From the NCBI RefSeq assembly GCF_012489685.1, contig NC_080044.1, forward strand, positions 80,834,732-80,898,731: a stretch of 64,000 nt of DNA, written 5' to 3'. Shown here one piece after another: positions 46,406 through 59,100 of this stretch; positions within the stretch are counted from its first letter, which is position 1; each line of letters begins with the position of its first letter. This stretch comes from Lotus japonicus. Taxonomy: Eukaryota > Streptophyta > Magnoliopsida > Fabales > Fabaceae. The notes under the pieces are model-generated. The model saw only the letters and a program-made list of their open reading frames with translations. It ran no database searches and was not told the origin of the DNA. Both the position numbers and the translations under genes were made by a program.

Positions 46406-49123
46406 ATGGCTTCCTTAGCCCTGTTCTATGTATTCTACACTCTTCTTTTCCATCTCCAAAGCACTAGAGGCAAACAATTTTGCAACCCCATATCATGCGG
46501 TGATGTAGATATTAAATTTCCTTTCGGATTGAAAGGAGCTAATGATAATTGTAGCTACAGTCCGAGGTTTCAACTCTCTTGCAACAACCTCAGCCAAACC
46601 ATTCTGAAGCTCCCAAATTCAGGGGACTTAATTGTGAAAAGCATTGATTACAGAGCCCAAACCATCCGAGTCAACGATCCAGAAGGTTGTCTACCGAACC
46701 GGTTCATGCACGATTGGAACCTCTCCGGTTCACCTTTCAAGCTAAACCCGATTATATACCAAAGCTATTACAATCTCACCTTCCTTCGTTGCCCAAACAA
46801 CTCGACCGGTTCATCGTCTTTCGGTTTAGCTTGTTTGAGCAATAAAGGGAAAAACAAAAACTCATCAGACACGGACATTAGCTCCTCAATGGTCTTGGTA
46901 TCGTGGTCTCGGCCTATTGTCTCGTCACTGTCGCAACGATGCGAGGTGATTGGTTGGGGTCGTGTTCCTATTTCGTGGGCCGAGATGCCCATGTGGCCTT
47001 TCTGGCCTGATCTCAACAGTGATGTTCGGTTGGTGTGGACTGAACCGTGGTGTGCGAACTGTGCGCTTGATGGTCAGGTATGTGGGTTCTCTAATGATAA
47101 GAAGAAAATCCTTGTTGACCAAAAGAGAAACAAGAAAAGCCTTCAAGTTCAATGCTACCCTAGTGCCTCTAGTAAAGGTGTGTTCTTTCTTTTCCCTTCC
47201 CTGTTTTCATTCTAGTGCCTATGATGTGTGAATGGTTCGGCTTGTTTAAGTTTTGTCTTATGTGAACACCACAAACTTGATTTTTGATGAATTTACTTTT
47301 AGTTGAAAGTAGTTGTGTTTGAATTTCAAAAGAAGTTTGTAACAAAGTTTATACAAAGAAGGCTGAGCCAAGATCAATGGCTTACTCAATCTTAGGCAAA
47401 GGCTAATGAGATGAAGTTATCTTCATTATACATTTTTTTTACTGAATTTTAGTAGTGTGACATGTTATATATTTAAATTCACTCTTTTTAGTCTTTTAAC
47501 TCCTCTCGGTGCTCATTTAACGTTATCGTCCTTTTAAATAGTTATGAGTCTTATGACTATTCAATCACCAAGTTAGATTTATAGAATTAGCTAACATTAT
47601 ACTACATCCAGTCCTATTTATTATAAAATTAAATGAGAGGTTTAATTTGGTCTCTTTTATAACAACAGCTTAAAGTTTCATCGTGTTATTAAGAGAGACC
47701 ACCAACCATGTTACTAAAATATTATTAGAAACTAAAACCAATTAGAGTCCAAAATTGCAAGCCTAGATGAAAACAGCGCGAGTTATATGTAACATAACTT
47801 CATGTGTGTGTAACTTGCTATGATGCTATAATTTATTGTGTTATCCCCCCCCCCCCCGATATGTAGAACATAAAGCAAAAAAGAAAAATACATCATTTTT
47901 TTTGGCTTAATTGCAACTTTGGTCCCCGACGTTTACCAATGCCACGATTTTGGTCCCCCACCTAATTTAATTACATGGATGGTCCCCGACGTTGTAGGCC
48001 GTGTGCAACGTTAGTCCTACCGTTTATTTCTTAATGGAGGAGGCTTACGTGGACGTCGAGTTGGAGAGAGAAATGAGGTATGAGGAGAGAGGGAAACACG
48101 TGAGTATCACGTGACCCTTATCTGAACCCATTATACCTAAACCCCTGACCTCCCTAGAACGAAGAAGGTAATGCGATTTAGATCCCTAGGGTTTCAGATT
48201 TGGGTATAATGGGTTCATATAAGATTCACGTGATACTCACGTGCTCCCCTCTCTTCTCAGATCTCTTTTTTCTCTCCAACTAGACGTCCACGTAAGCCTC
48301 CTCCATTAAGAAATAAACGGTAGGACTAACGTTGCACGCAACCTACAACGTCGGGGACCATCCATGTAATTAAATTAGGTGGGGGACCAAAATCGTGGCA
48401 TTGGTAAACGTCGGGGACCAAAGTTGTAATTAAGCTTTTTTTTTTTTAAGTCTTGTAGGACACTTGACAACTACTTAAGGATAGTAATTGAATAATAGAA
48501 GCATGATTTCTGACGTGAGGCGTATAGCCCTTTCCAATTATAAAATGTTAATAGTAAATTCTCAATGATTGCACTTGTTTAGCTAAGTAAGATTGAAAAT
48601 GTTAAAATATACCTTCACTTGCTAATGGGTTTAAATATTTGATGCAGGTCTTTCAAGAAGTGCCAAATATGGGTTAACTATAGGTGTAGGAATACTTGGG
48701 CTATTGTGTCTAATTGGGCTTTCTACCTTTATCTGCGGCAAATTCAGGAGGAACACATATCGTCGAAGAAACATAGATTTTCCAATCACAATTTCCCTAG
48801 AGCCCATGCCATTTGCCACTGGGCTTGATGGTGCCACAATTGAGAAGTACCCCAAGACTCTACTTGGGGAAAGTGGTCGCTTTTTGAAGCCTAATGACAA
48901 TACATGTGCAATTTGTCTCTCTGAATATGAACCTAAAGAAACTTTGAGGAGCATACCTGAGTGCAACCATTATTTTCATGCAGATTGTATAGATCAGTGG
49001 CTCAAAATGAATGGGACATGCCCTTTGTGCAGGAATTCACCACCATCAGAGGCATCTTCCACAGTCACCCCTTCTTTTTCTTCATTATTATCCCCCACTT
49101 CCTCATCTTCCTCTTCACACTAA
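46406..49123 (+). CDS. ATL21/22-like RING-H2 E3 ubiquitin ligase, copy 2 (415 aa)
   Basis: Two exons, 46406-47177 and 48648-49123, join in phase (1248 nt). The architecture equals copy 1: signal peptide (MASLALFYVFYTLLFHLQST), GUB_WAK ectodomain (CNPISCGDVDIKFPFG, LPNSGDLIVKSID, EGCLP), Cys-rich WCANCALDGQVCGF, one membrane segment (YGLTIGVGILGLLCLIGLST) and RING-H2 (CAICLSEY, then CNHYFHADCIDQWL and CPLC) with all ligands intact. The splice junction falls at the same codon and phase as in copy 1. It ends with a Ser-rich tail. The intron is 1470 bp against 350 bp in copy 1, partly because of a foldback element. The ectodomain has diverged more than the RING, which fits a changed ligand (inference). 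Confidence 0.93.
47904..48435. mobile_element. 532-bp foldback element inside the RING-H2 copy 2 intron
   Basis: Inverted arms of about 190 bp start GGCTTAATTGCAACTTTGGT and end with the near-complement. Both carry GTCCCCGACGTTTACCAATG-type sequence. The centre has a second smaller inverted pair (CACGTGAGTATCACGTGA against TCACGTGATACTCACGTG). Flanking target duplication cannot be proved because both sides are T-runs. It is non-coding and wholly intronic, 726 bp from the exon 1 donor and 213 bp from the exon 2 acceptor. Confidence 0.7.
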
Positions 49124-49776
49124 ATAGTCAAAATTTAAGGTTGAGTGCTAACATGAGCTGAACATCAATGAGTTATAGTAACTTTACCTTATGATTCAAT
49201 ATCTAAATTATAGAAATTTATTATTCATAATTGCTTAACAGTTCAATGACAAATTTTAACTTTCAGTAGTCCTACAAAAATAAACAAAAAGTTCTCAATA
49301 GGTGAGTTACTTAAATCTAGTTCATGGTTCAATCCCTGATTAATGTGTATCGAAAAAATTTGTTTGGAGAGACTTACTCACTTAATATGATATTGGTGAA
49401 TGACTAAACGTTCAACTAAAATTGTCTAACGACTTTAGATTCAAGTATTATACACATTTATAGGTTCCGTGTTTAATTTTCATCTCTTCATAAGTAGTAA
49501 GTTTAAATCCCTTGTGCCTGGTAAAATTTGGTGAGCAACCCTCCTCCTACCCAAGAGTGAGGCTCAATTGATTTCTACACTGGGCCGATATGAAAGTGTT
49601 TTATCTTCATTCTACAGTCTCTCACACACTCTTTAAGATTCATATGTATATTTTTTAAAGTTCACACACTTGCTTCAATTTTTAAAAAATAAATCAATCT
49701 GTTAGGATTTCACATGCTACGTTAAAAGCAAGATTACTAGTTATAGTATAGTATTATTCAGCCAGGAATAACAATC
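49124..49776. other. 3' UTR and spacer before the tRNA gene
   Basis: 3' UTR of the second RING-H2 gene, then repeat-like DNA. A B-box-like GGTTCAATCCC followed by TGTATCGAAAAAA at 49326-49356 may be a SINE tail. No gene seen. Confidence 0.4.
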
Positions 49777-49849
49777 GGGGGTGTAGCTCATATGGTAGAG
49801 CGCTCGCTTCGCATGCGAGAGGCACGGGGTTCGATTCCCCGCACCTCCA
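49777..49849 (+). tRNA. tRNA-Ala (anticodon CGC)
   Basis: A 73-nt cloverleaf. The acceptor stem GGGGGTG pairs with CACCTCC, with one G-U pair. The D arm is GCTC...GAGC, with the A box TAGCTCATATGG. The anticodon stem CTCGC/GCGAG encloses the loop TTCGCAT, giving anticodon CGC, which reads GCG alanine codons. The T arm CGGGG/CCCCG contains the B box GGTTCGATTCC. The discriminator base is A. No intron. The acceptor stem G3-U70 wobble pair is the classic alanine identity element. Confidence 0.96.
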
Positions 49850-49851
49850 CC

Positions 49852-49856
49852 TTTTT
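49852..49856 (+). terminator. RNA polymerase III terminator of tRNA-Ala
   Basis: A run of five T lies 2 bases after the mature tRNA end, the expected Pol III stop. Confidence 0.85.
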
Positions 49857-50055
49857 GTTTTGTTTCCCCATCTTTTATGACTCAAGTCAAATCCAGACCG
49901 TTCATTTTATTATTTATTATCTTAGAAATTTTCGAGGCAAAATAAAAATCCACGTTATCCAAACAAATTAATTATCTTTGATTCCTCTCTTCTCCTTCTC
50001 CTTCTCCGCCATCAACCACCCATTCTTCATTCGTTCCTCACACTTTAATGTGGTT

Positions 50056-53000
50056 ATGACTCTCAACTTGTCCACTCCTTCCTTCTCACGTTTACTTCCT
50101 CATCATCACCCTTCTTCTTCTGTTCTCCCCAAATTCTCTCACAACGCTTTCCCCACTCTCTCCTTCCCCGCTTTCTCTCTTCCCAACTCGCCGAGATTTC
50201 TCAACGCCAAAGCCTCCGTCAGCGAGAGCCGGAATGAAACCTCCGATGACCACACCGTTTCCGCCTCCGACCAGCAACTCCTGCTACGAATTTCTGCCAC
50301 CGCTAAAGACGCCGACGAGGCCTTGCAGATGATCGCTGACAACGCTGAAACAAACTCAGGAGGTGGTGTCGTTTCCACCTCTGATTGTTGCTCCATTATA
50401 TCCGCCGCTCTTAGCCGGAATAATCCCCAGCTTGCCTTGTCTGTTTTCTACGCCATGCGCGCCAGTTTTCGTCAAGGTGAGTACTGACTAGTTACACTAA
50501 CATCAACATCATCATCACTTCATTTCAATGTTCACTCTTGTTGCTGTTTGTGTTTGTGACTCTGTGATGCTGCCTGTGATTTCATCAGTTGACGAGAATG
50601 GTCCTTTAGTTGAGAGATGGAAGTGGCCGAGGCCTAATGCGAATGTTTACACGGTGTTGATTAACGGTTTGGCGGCATCCTTGAGGGTTTCGGATGCTCT
50701 AAGCGTGATCAAATACATATGTGAGGTGGGCGTGTCTCCTGGTGAGGAGGTATGGTTCAAGAGTTTTCCTGTTTCCTATTCTCTCTGGTGGCATTATTGT
50801 TGTTGCGAAAATTGGACTTGTTTCTGACCTTAATGTCAACTGTTTCGAGTAATGGAAGCTTCATGTGTATTGTTGCAGGTCCCTTTTGGGAAGATAGTGA
50901 GATGTCCTAGTTGTAGGATAGCTGTTGCTGTTGCACAGCCACAGCAAGGTATTCAGGTATTCCCTCGTGTCTATGCTTAATATTATTTGTGCTACTACTT
51001 TGATTACTATGTTTCTGTTGAGAGTTTTGTATTCTGTAATTTCATAAACCTCGAATCATGGGGATAAATCAAGGACAGGGTAAGTTTGTATGTCAATATC
51101 CATTTAGTGTGCACTAGCCACTAGTACACTAAATGGCAATGACATTAAGTGCAAACTTGTATAGAGCACATCGTAAAGAATATAAATTGTGAATAAGCAA
51201 ACTCAAAATATGTTTCCTTCAATTTCCTGTGTGGATCTTTTTATATGCTCGAGTATTATTGACAGTTCTTGTCTTATCGACAAAATGGCCTGATGGGATG
51301 TTTTAAATGAGGATTAACATTCAGCATGCACATAACATAACTTGAAACAAGTTGTTCAACTTTTCATTTTGTGTGGAGTAATTTGGGGCTCTGGTCATTT
51401 GTGATACATGAGGCTATCCATAGAGACACCTAATTTTTTCAATAAACTCTGGATTGTTTCTCCTGATGTTCTCATAAGAATTCTTTACTCATGCATATAA
51501 CATAACTTGAAACAAGTTGTTCAACTTTTCATTTTGTATGGAGTAATTTGGGGCTCTGGTAATTTGTGATACATGAGGCTATCCTTAGAGACACCTAATT
51601 TTTTCAATAAACTCTGGATTGTTTCTCCTGATGTTCTCATAAGAATTCTTTACTCATGATTATTATAGTTTTAAGGTGGATATGAACATTTCTACTGCAG
51701 ATAGTATCGTGTGCAAAGTGTCGCTACCAATATGAACTTGTCTCGGGTGACATAGTCAGTATTCAATCAGAAGAAATCAGGTTGGTTAGTCATATCATTC
51801 TATGATTTTCTTTTATCTAGTCATTTGACAAAATTAGTCCCTAATTTTTTAAAGTTTCTTTGGCAAGATTAGTATGGTTTTTTCTATGCGTTTACTCTTA
51901 GTTTAGTTATTTTGAGTTCCAACCATCTATGAAACCTATTTTTTCCGTGGGAAACACCATACATATTTGTTCCAATATTTGTCCTTTTTTCCCTTTTATT
52001 TTGGTGTAACCAATGTTTGCATTTTTTTAATTAAATAATATGTATGTGTATGGTGTTGATCATGGAGTATTCACTTTTTCTAAGGATCTCCTCCTGCCGA
52101 ACGCAGCATGGACATTACAGCATGGGAAAGGGGGTTAAGATTCCTCAAGTTGATGAAGCAAAGTATTCCTTCTGCCGTTCACTCTATTGTGGTATATACT
52201 CTCCACTCATCTTTGACATATGATTGTGAGGTCATCTTCTGATTGTATAATCATGCAAGAGTTATGATTGAGGACCTATATATGATTACTATATAAGCTG
52301 GTTAGTTAGTTGTAAGTTTGGATGTATTGCCCCATTAGTTTTTTCAGGCCTCTACTTTTTGAGTTCTACAAATGCATGCCCATCCTTGAAGTACCAGAAA
52401 TTTTATTGCAAGTAAATGATATGACTTATGAAAAGGAATTTTTGTACACCTCTGTTGAGTTTTTTTAACTAAACGATGGCCATACCTCTGCTGTGGTAAT
52501 GGTATCACCTTAGCCAAGACCTCATTTGGAAGGATCTGAACTGGATGAAGGTTCCGTTCCCTGCTTTAAGTCATTTCAGGTTTCAGCATTTCTTTTGTAC
52601 TTGTTTATTTTGTACAATGTTGTAAGCCCACAAGTCAATATATCTCGGTGTGTTGTTATTATTATAATTATTATCTATTGGGAAATAGGCCCTGAGATTC
52701 GAGAAAATAGTGCTTCATTTATTAGTTTTTATTTATATTGTTTTATTACTGAAATAACCTTGTCAATTGCTGATATCTTTATGAAGTCTCAAGGTTGCTT
52801 ATCTCCTAACTACATTTTTCCGTCTTTCTCTGCCATTTAGGTGCAGACCCCTTCTGGTGTGGCACGCACTCACAGATTTGCAACTGAAACGGTTGATCTG
52901 CCAGCTCAGGCAGGTGAAAGGGTAAGTGTTGCTGTGGCAGCTCCATCAAATGTATACAGAAAGGTGGGTCCCTTTAAATTTAGTCCAAGGGCCCCGGATT

Positions 53001-55437
53001 TTTATCCTGGTGAGGCTATGTGCATAACAAACCACAAAGATGGGCGGGAATCACTTCTGTTAAGAGCCCCGAGAAAAGAAGAAAATTCATCATTACTTAA
53101 ACCCTCCCTCCTCTTTCCACTTCTTGCTGTGTTTGCCACTGGTGATGCTGCCTCTGGACTTATTGACCCCAGCCTACCTCAGTTGCTATCAATTGTTGCA
53201 GTTTCATCTCTTGCTGTTGGATCTACTTTGAACTCCTTTGTTCTTCCCCAGTTAAATCAGGTACTGTGGTTCATTCATCAATTATATTTCGATTGAGGGA
53301 TGCTGAGTTATCTTCTCTTCATCCAATTAATTTTACTTCTAGAAATAAGGAAACGACAATGCCTTATAATTTTAAATTGATAGTTGTCTCTCTTATTAAA
53401 AATTAAATTGATAGTTATTTCTTCACTTGTCACTTTCAGCGATTTAAACTTCATATTAATGGCCCAAAAAATAAACTTCCTATCCTCAGCAAAGGAGGGT
53501 GGGTTTGTGCTCTGTTTCATTACTGCTTTGAGTGCTGAAATTAGAAAGAAAAAACGTGTGATTCTTATACCTCCACCCAATTCTTCACCGACCATGCATT
53601 AATCAATGTTCTAAAAAAATACTTAAGTTAATCTACATTTATTTATGATTACAGCTTCCGCAAAGGTCGGTAGAAACAACTGCTGTCAAACAACAACTTT
53701 TATCTCAATATGATGTGCTTCAGTCTCGCATCAATGGCCTAAAAGAAGCTGCTGAAAAAGAGGTGTGCTTTTTGCATTATTTGTAACAAATGTGATGATA
53801 TCGATCTCTACTTATTTTATGGGAGGGGAGAAGTTACAGATACCATTTTGGCAGTTGATCTACTCTAATTTTCCACCTCTTATGTCTTAACAATAGTATT
53901 TTGTTTTGGGGAAACTCACAAGTTCATTAAGGGAGAAGTGCTTTTTCCCAGACATGAGCATTCTTGCTCATGAAATTCCTCTCTGGCTGATTTCCTTTTA
54001 ATACAATGACAGAAAATGAATGCAGAATAAAAATCTCATGAATGCAGAATAAATTTGTAATTTAATTTAGGCATTCAGATGGTATATTGACCTAATCATT
54101 AGTTGCTGATAGAAAATACTTAAAAATATCATGATCATCCTTTGGATATTAATATTATTTGTGCAGAGTTCATTAGTTGTATATCTCATTTCTCGGGACA
54201 GGATGATAGAGTAAGATTGTTTGAAAATCATTTTTGAAGAGAGTAGTTTCTTTCCTCTTCTGTCAAAATATAATATGCCTGTAGCTTGAGCTATGTAAAT
54301 TTACTTACTTTGTAGATTTGGATGTTGGCTCGAATGTGCCAGCTTGAGAATAAAATTTCAGCTGTTGGAGAACCTTCTTATAGGTGAATTGCTATCGTTC
54401 GTACATCTCTGTTTCTTGGATTATTGATGAAATAATATTTTCCCTGATGACCATTTATGTTGATGTCCTCAAGATTAGTATTTAGTCTCTACTTCTCTTT
54501 ACTTAATCTAGTCTGAAGATGCCATTTATCATTTATTTATATCTAGGACACGGATAAGTAAAGTCAAGAGAGTCCGAGAGAGCCTGCAGAACTCCCTCCA
54601 GGGAAGAATTGAATTGATTGCTAGCTATGCTAGGGTATGTGTTCTTTTAAAGTGTGAATATAATATCTCCTGAAAAATTCTAGTTCTCTGCAATATTTAA
54701 ATCAATAAATGCATGTTGAAAGTGCTTTTTGGTCAGATTTCCTCAATGATTGAAATTGAAGTGGAGATGGAAACCGATGTTCTTGCTGCTGAAACTGCCA
54801 GCGATGTGGTAAACCACGTAATCATATATTTCTTTTGGGTGGTGATATCTCGCTGTGATAAGTTCAATTGCTTAGCCGAGGGTCCTTGTTTTGCAGGATA
54901 GTATTACAGAACAAATAGAGCAAATCATGGAGCTCGAAAATTTGGAGGAGGTACCTTCTTTAATGCAAGCCTGTGTTTTCTGGCATTATAATTACAAGCA
55001 TGGCCAATTACTTTCTTAGACTATCAAGCCCAAAAAAATCAATGAAGCCATTTCTATTTTAGGTGTTTCTATGATCTGAATGCCTAGCTAAGAAATTAAG
55101 ATACCCCTCCCTCTTACAATACGTGATTGCGATTTTTCCTCAGACAGGTTGACTGGTATGATAGATGAAAAATTAGCCCAATGATGTGGTTTTAAGGATG
55201 TCTTATACTGTGTTGCGACAATCTAATCCAGCTCAACACAGGCATTGTCTTTACCAGGACGTTTGATATGATAGTAAAAATTTAATCCATATAACGTGTC
55301 GGGAGGCTTTGCTTTGTGTTGCAACATAAATTATATTCGCTTACTTTTCTATGCAGAGATGGAAAATGCAAGCAGAAGCCAGTGATGAAGCTGAAAGACT
55401 TCTTAGTTCCCAATCCATGCCTTCTGAGGAAGTTTGA
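50056..55437 (+). CDS. Plastid-targeted-type protein with PPR-like stretch and zinc ribbon (571 aa)
   Basis: Twelve exons join in phase: 50056-50476, 50589-50749, 50879-50956, 51701-51780, 52107-52191, 52841-53260, 53655-53762, 54316-54383, 54547-54634, 54737-54808, 54897-54950 and 55357-55437 (1716 nt). The Ser/Pro-rich start (MTLNLSTPSFSRLLPHHHPS) looks like a transit peptide. Residues about 95-190 have a PPR-like pattern (CSIISAALSRNNPQLALSVF; NVYTVLINGLAASLRVSDAL). C203-C206 and C224-C227 form a zinc-ribbon-like pair. A hydrophobic segment near 345-395 (LLFPLLAVFATGDAASGLID to LPQLLSIVAVSSLAVG) is followed by a coiled coil to the end. It is conserved in plants as far as I recall, function unknown to me. 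ATG 50056 is the first in frame; the frame upstream of it opens only with a TTG. Confidence 0.85.
51325..51656. repeat. 165-bp tandem duplication in intron 3
   Basis: Two adjacent near-identical units, offset 165 bp, each run from AACATAACTTGAAACAAG to AAGAATTCTTTACTCATG. Only a few substitutions separate them, so the duplication is recent. It lies between exons 3 and 4 of the zinc-ribbon gene and touches no splice site. Confidence 0.88.
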
Positions 55438-55995
55438 AGATATGGATGCATCTGATTTGTACCACTGCATCATTAGCTGTGCTTCTCACATCAATGATCT
55501 TCTCTTGACCTGATTGATCAAATGAGCAGCATTCAGTTACTTCTGCCTTTTAGCAGGGATGTTTTCAATTTTTGGCATCTTAGAACAATCACTATCATGT
55601 CTTGAGAAGAACTACATTGTATATGATCATCAATATGAGAGTTTGTGGCATCTAATGCACATATTTGTCGCCACTGAAGACCTTCCTCGTGTTGTGGCTT
55701 TCCAAGTCAAGGTAGCTAACAGCACATCATAGTGTAAATTCATTGATATATATTTGATATATAATATATATCTTATAAGAGCATTCTTTTGATATCGTTC
55801 CAATTCTTGATTGGAAGCTCCAACGTTTGTTCGACCACTTTGGATACCTATGGATACTTTTGGCTTGTGATTTTTAGTTGAATCTTTGCATAAATGTAAG
55901 TGGAACTTAATAATGATTAAAACAAAAATACAGTAGTACTCATTAATATGTACATTATACATATCACATGAATCATGATATCTCCTTCAATTGGA
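55438..55995. other. 3' UTR and downstream flank
   Basis: Likely 3' UTR of the 571-aa gene, then AT-rich DNA. No further coding sequence seen. Confidence 0.45.
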
Positions 55996-56010
55996 TTGAT
56001 ATGTATAGAA

Positions 56011-56097
56011 CTGGTAGGATGGCCTAATTGGAACTTGATGGAACAAAACTTCCTAAGTTCTGGGTTCAAATCCTATTGGTAACAGATCTTTCAAAAA
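56011..56097 (+). mobile_element. 87-bp tRNA-like retroposon with 13-bp TSD
   Basis: An A-box-like TGGCCTAATTGG (56020-56031) and a B-box-like GGGTTCAAATCC (56062-56073) are spaced as in tRNA genes. The body ends in a short A run (CAAAAA). It is flanked by a perfect 13-bp direct repeat GATATGTATAGAA (55998-56010 and 56098-56110), within the size range of LINE-type target-primed insertions. This suggests a very short tRNA-derived SINE or retroposed tRNA-like RNA. It does not fold into a normal tRNA and is probably inactive as one. Confidence 0.65.
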
Positions 56098-56110
56098 GAT
56101 ATGTATAGAA

Positions 56111-59100
56111 AAATACTACTAATTAAAGAGTCCTATTTTGATACCTGACCAGACGATAGAGGATTAATTTCTCACCCAGGGAATGATACTCTGGAAAATA
56201 TAATTAGTTAACTGTCAGGCGCTCAAATTTTCATGTTTCATCAGTTTTCATTGGTTTCCTTTTTTTATTACTTTTTGGCTGTGATTTTGTTTTGTTCCCT
56301 AGGTTAGGTTGATTTTCTGGTAGTCTGGAACCATGTTCTTTTAGGAACCGACAGTACTATTTTAAGGAACATCAAAGATCCTACAACAACATAAGTGTTG
56401 CCACTTTCAACCTCGTCGAAAGAGTTGCTAACTTGCCATTAGAATAGTCTAATAGAGGTTGGTGAACAACATGAACATAGAGGAGACACATGGCTTGTGA
56501 TGATGGGGGATGAGAGTTACTCTAAGTAGCTGGATGTATATGCCCTTGCTTTTCGCCAATAAGGCAATGGCAAGTAGCAGGACTAACACACAAATTATAA
56601 TGAGTTTAATTACTAAATGATTTACACAATCATCTAATTAAAACTGGCCAAATTTCTATCTCATAATTAAATTTAAATTTTAAAATATGAAAAATGAAAA
56701 TGTGATTTATGCGTTAAGTTTATGTGAAAACTATTATGATATTTATGAAAGAGGATAAATGAATTTTATACAGAAATGTTTATATTATTTTATTAGTAGT
56801 TTATATAATTCAGTATACTATATATAAGATATTAAATATTGTTACGGATAATGAAAACGAAATCCCCTGAGGCATTGGGCGGTGAAAAGATGTTCTTATT
56901 TTATTTGACGATTAAAACTTGTTGACTTTGATCGATGATAATGCATTGGAGTCGGTATTTGGGGTCAAAGTTTTCTTTTTTGACGGGATTTGGGGTCAAA
57001 GTTGAACGTTGGTTAATGAGTTAATTGAGGTATACTAGCTAAGAAAATAAAATAATAATGAAATATTTTTCTTTTGAATTTCTTTTTGTTGAATGTTGTG
57101 ATATTTAGATAACTTTTTTCTCTAAATGTGATAAACAAAGTGTGCTAAATTTTAAAAAGAATTACAAAAATATGGATAGTTAATTTAAAAACCGTAGTAA
57201 AATAAAACAAAAATACTTTTTTCTTTAACAATTGATACTTTCAAGGGGAAAAAACATTTACTTAATTTTTTTTATAATAAAAGGGGGCAAAGCCCATACA
57301 TTTTAGTTTTTTTCAAAGGACATTTTACTTTTTAGTATATTAAAATAAAAAATACATTGGTAGAACTTTTTTATTTTACATCGGAACAATAAATTGCATC
57401 TTTAGAAATTGATCCTTGAATCTCTCTTATTCAACTCATATGTCTCTTAGTTTTTACCACTTAAATTATCATTAGAAACACATTAGTATAATTTAAGAGT
57501 TATTTTAGTATATATTTGAGGCATTGAAATTATTTAAATTTGTGGTTCAAATAAATGAAAACACGCCATAGATATTGGAAATTCCTGAACATTCACGAAA
57601 CCATCGTGGATACACTTCCTTTCCCTTCAGCTCACGAAATCTCATTCTAATAATTATTGTTAATTTGTTATTCCATTACAAAGTGAATTGTACAAGTGAA
57701 GTGATTGACAATTTTTCATGCGCAAGTGCTGATTACGTACGCTTCCCTTTAGGCTTTTGCCAAAAGTGCATTAATTCATTGAAACATGAATTGAAAAACA
57801 AACAAATTGAAGTCATAGAAATATGACTCAAAATAGTGGATCAATTAGTATACTTCTAGGATTCAATAAAGGAAAAAAAAGAGCATTTTTTTTATTAGGT
57901 AGATAAAGTCATGTGTATAGAAAACAAAGCTAAAAAAGAATGTGGACATGCAAAATCTAGCATATCCCATAATCATGAGAGTATGGGACTATGGGATGGA
58001 TACTTTAGGACTTTGACTCTATAGGATTCTTATGTTTTTTTTTTCTTCATCGGTAAATATATAGGATTAATTCTTATGCCACCAGTTCATCAATTTGGTT
58101 AGATATATGATGGATAACCAATAATAACACAAAATCTAAACTTTACCAATATATACTTTTTATATGAATAAAGATCACACGTACATCAAATCAAACTTAA
58201 TTATTCTAGCTACCACATCATCGTATATATATTAAAACAAGAAAATATAAATAAAAAAATGGCAACATTAGATTGGATATCTTATCTGTGTATAAATATT
58301 TTTTACACTTTTTTAATTTGGTGCATAAATATTTTTTATACTATTACTAAATATAAATTAAACTATATCCTTAAAATTGAATGACAACTGCACCAAGATT
58401 CGATTAGTATTTTATAAAAGATAAGTTTTTATCCACAAATGGACAATATATGTATAACTACGATACATTGTCTTGATATAAATATTCGTATTTCAAAATT
58501 GCTGTTTAAAAAATTTCACCATTTTATAAATATCTAATTGGTGAAAAGACAACATTTATTTTGTGGTGGTTTGAAAGAGAATCACAATATTTTCTCAATT
58601 TAAGGGATAATTGCACTTTTGAACTCTTAATTTGGCGAAGTTAGACCCATTAAACTTTTGAGCAAGCAGATTTGGTCTTAAACCTTTTAATTGTTTCAAA
58701 TCAAGTTCCACTATTCTTATTTATTATTCTATTTAAAACTCAAAAGTCTCATTCTTTAATAAAAATCCTTACAAATTGAATCAATTTAATCACTATAAAC
58801 ATTATTCCCATAAAAACTCACTGATCAACATATAAAATTTCAACCAAAAATTAGAAATTCCAAAATTTTCACGTCTTTAAATTGTATCCATTTTCAGAAG
58901 ATCATGGAAGAATAATGAGTGCCATATACAATAAAGAATAATCTTGTTTTATTAATTACTACCATCAATTAATAACCAAAAGATTCCTTTTGCTAGCAAG
59001 AAGAAAGAATCATGAATTATCAATTATTCCACCTTCGTAGGATAATTTGGGAAATAATTATTCAAAAGAATATTCTTCCCAAAACAGCAACAAAGATTAT

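Noticed and set aside
49978..50055. 26 extra N-terminal codons for the zinc-ribbon protein
   Set aside because: The upstream frame has no ATG, only TTG; transit-peptide-like sequence begins properly at 50056.
51330..51660. Assembly error as the cause of the 165-bp duplication
   Set aside because: Cannot be excluded without reads, but the few substitutions between units favour a real duplication.
57575..57826. 83-codon frame with a hydrophobic patch
   Set aside because: Starts at TTG, lies in AT-rich intergenic DNA and shows no conserved motif or exon continuation.
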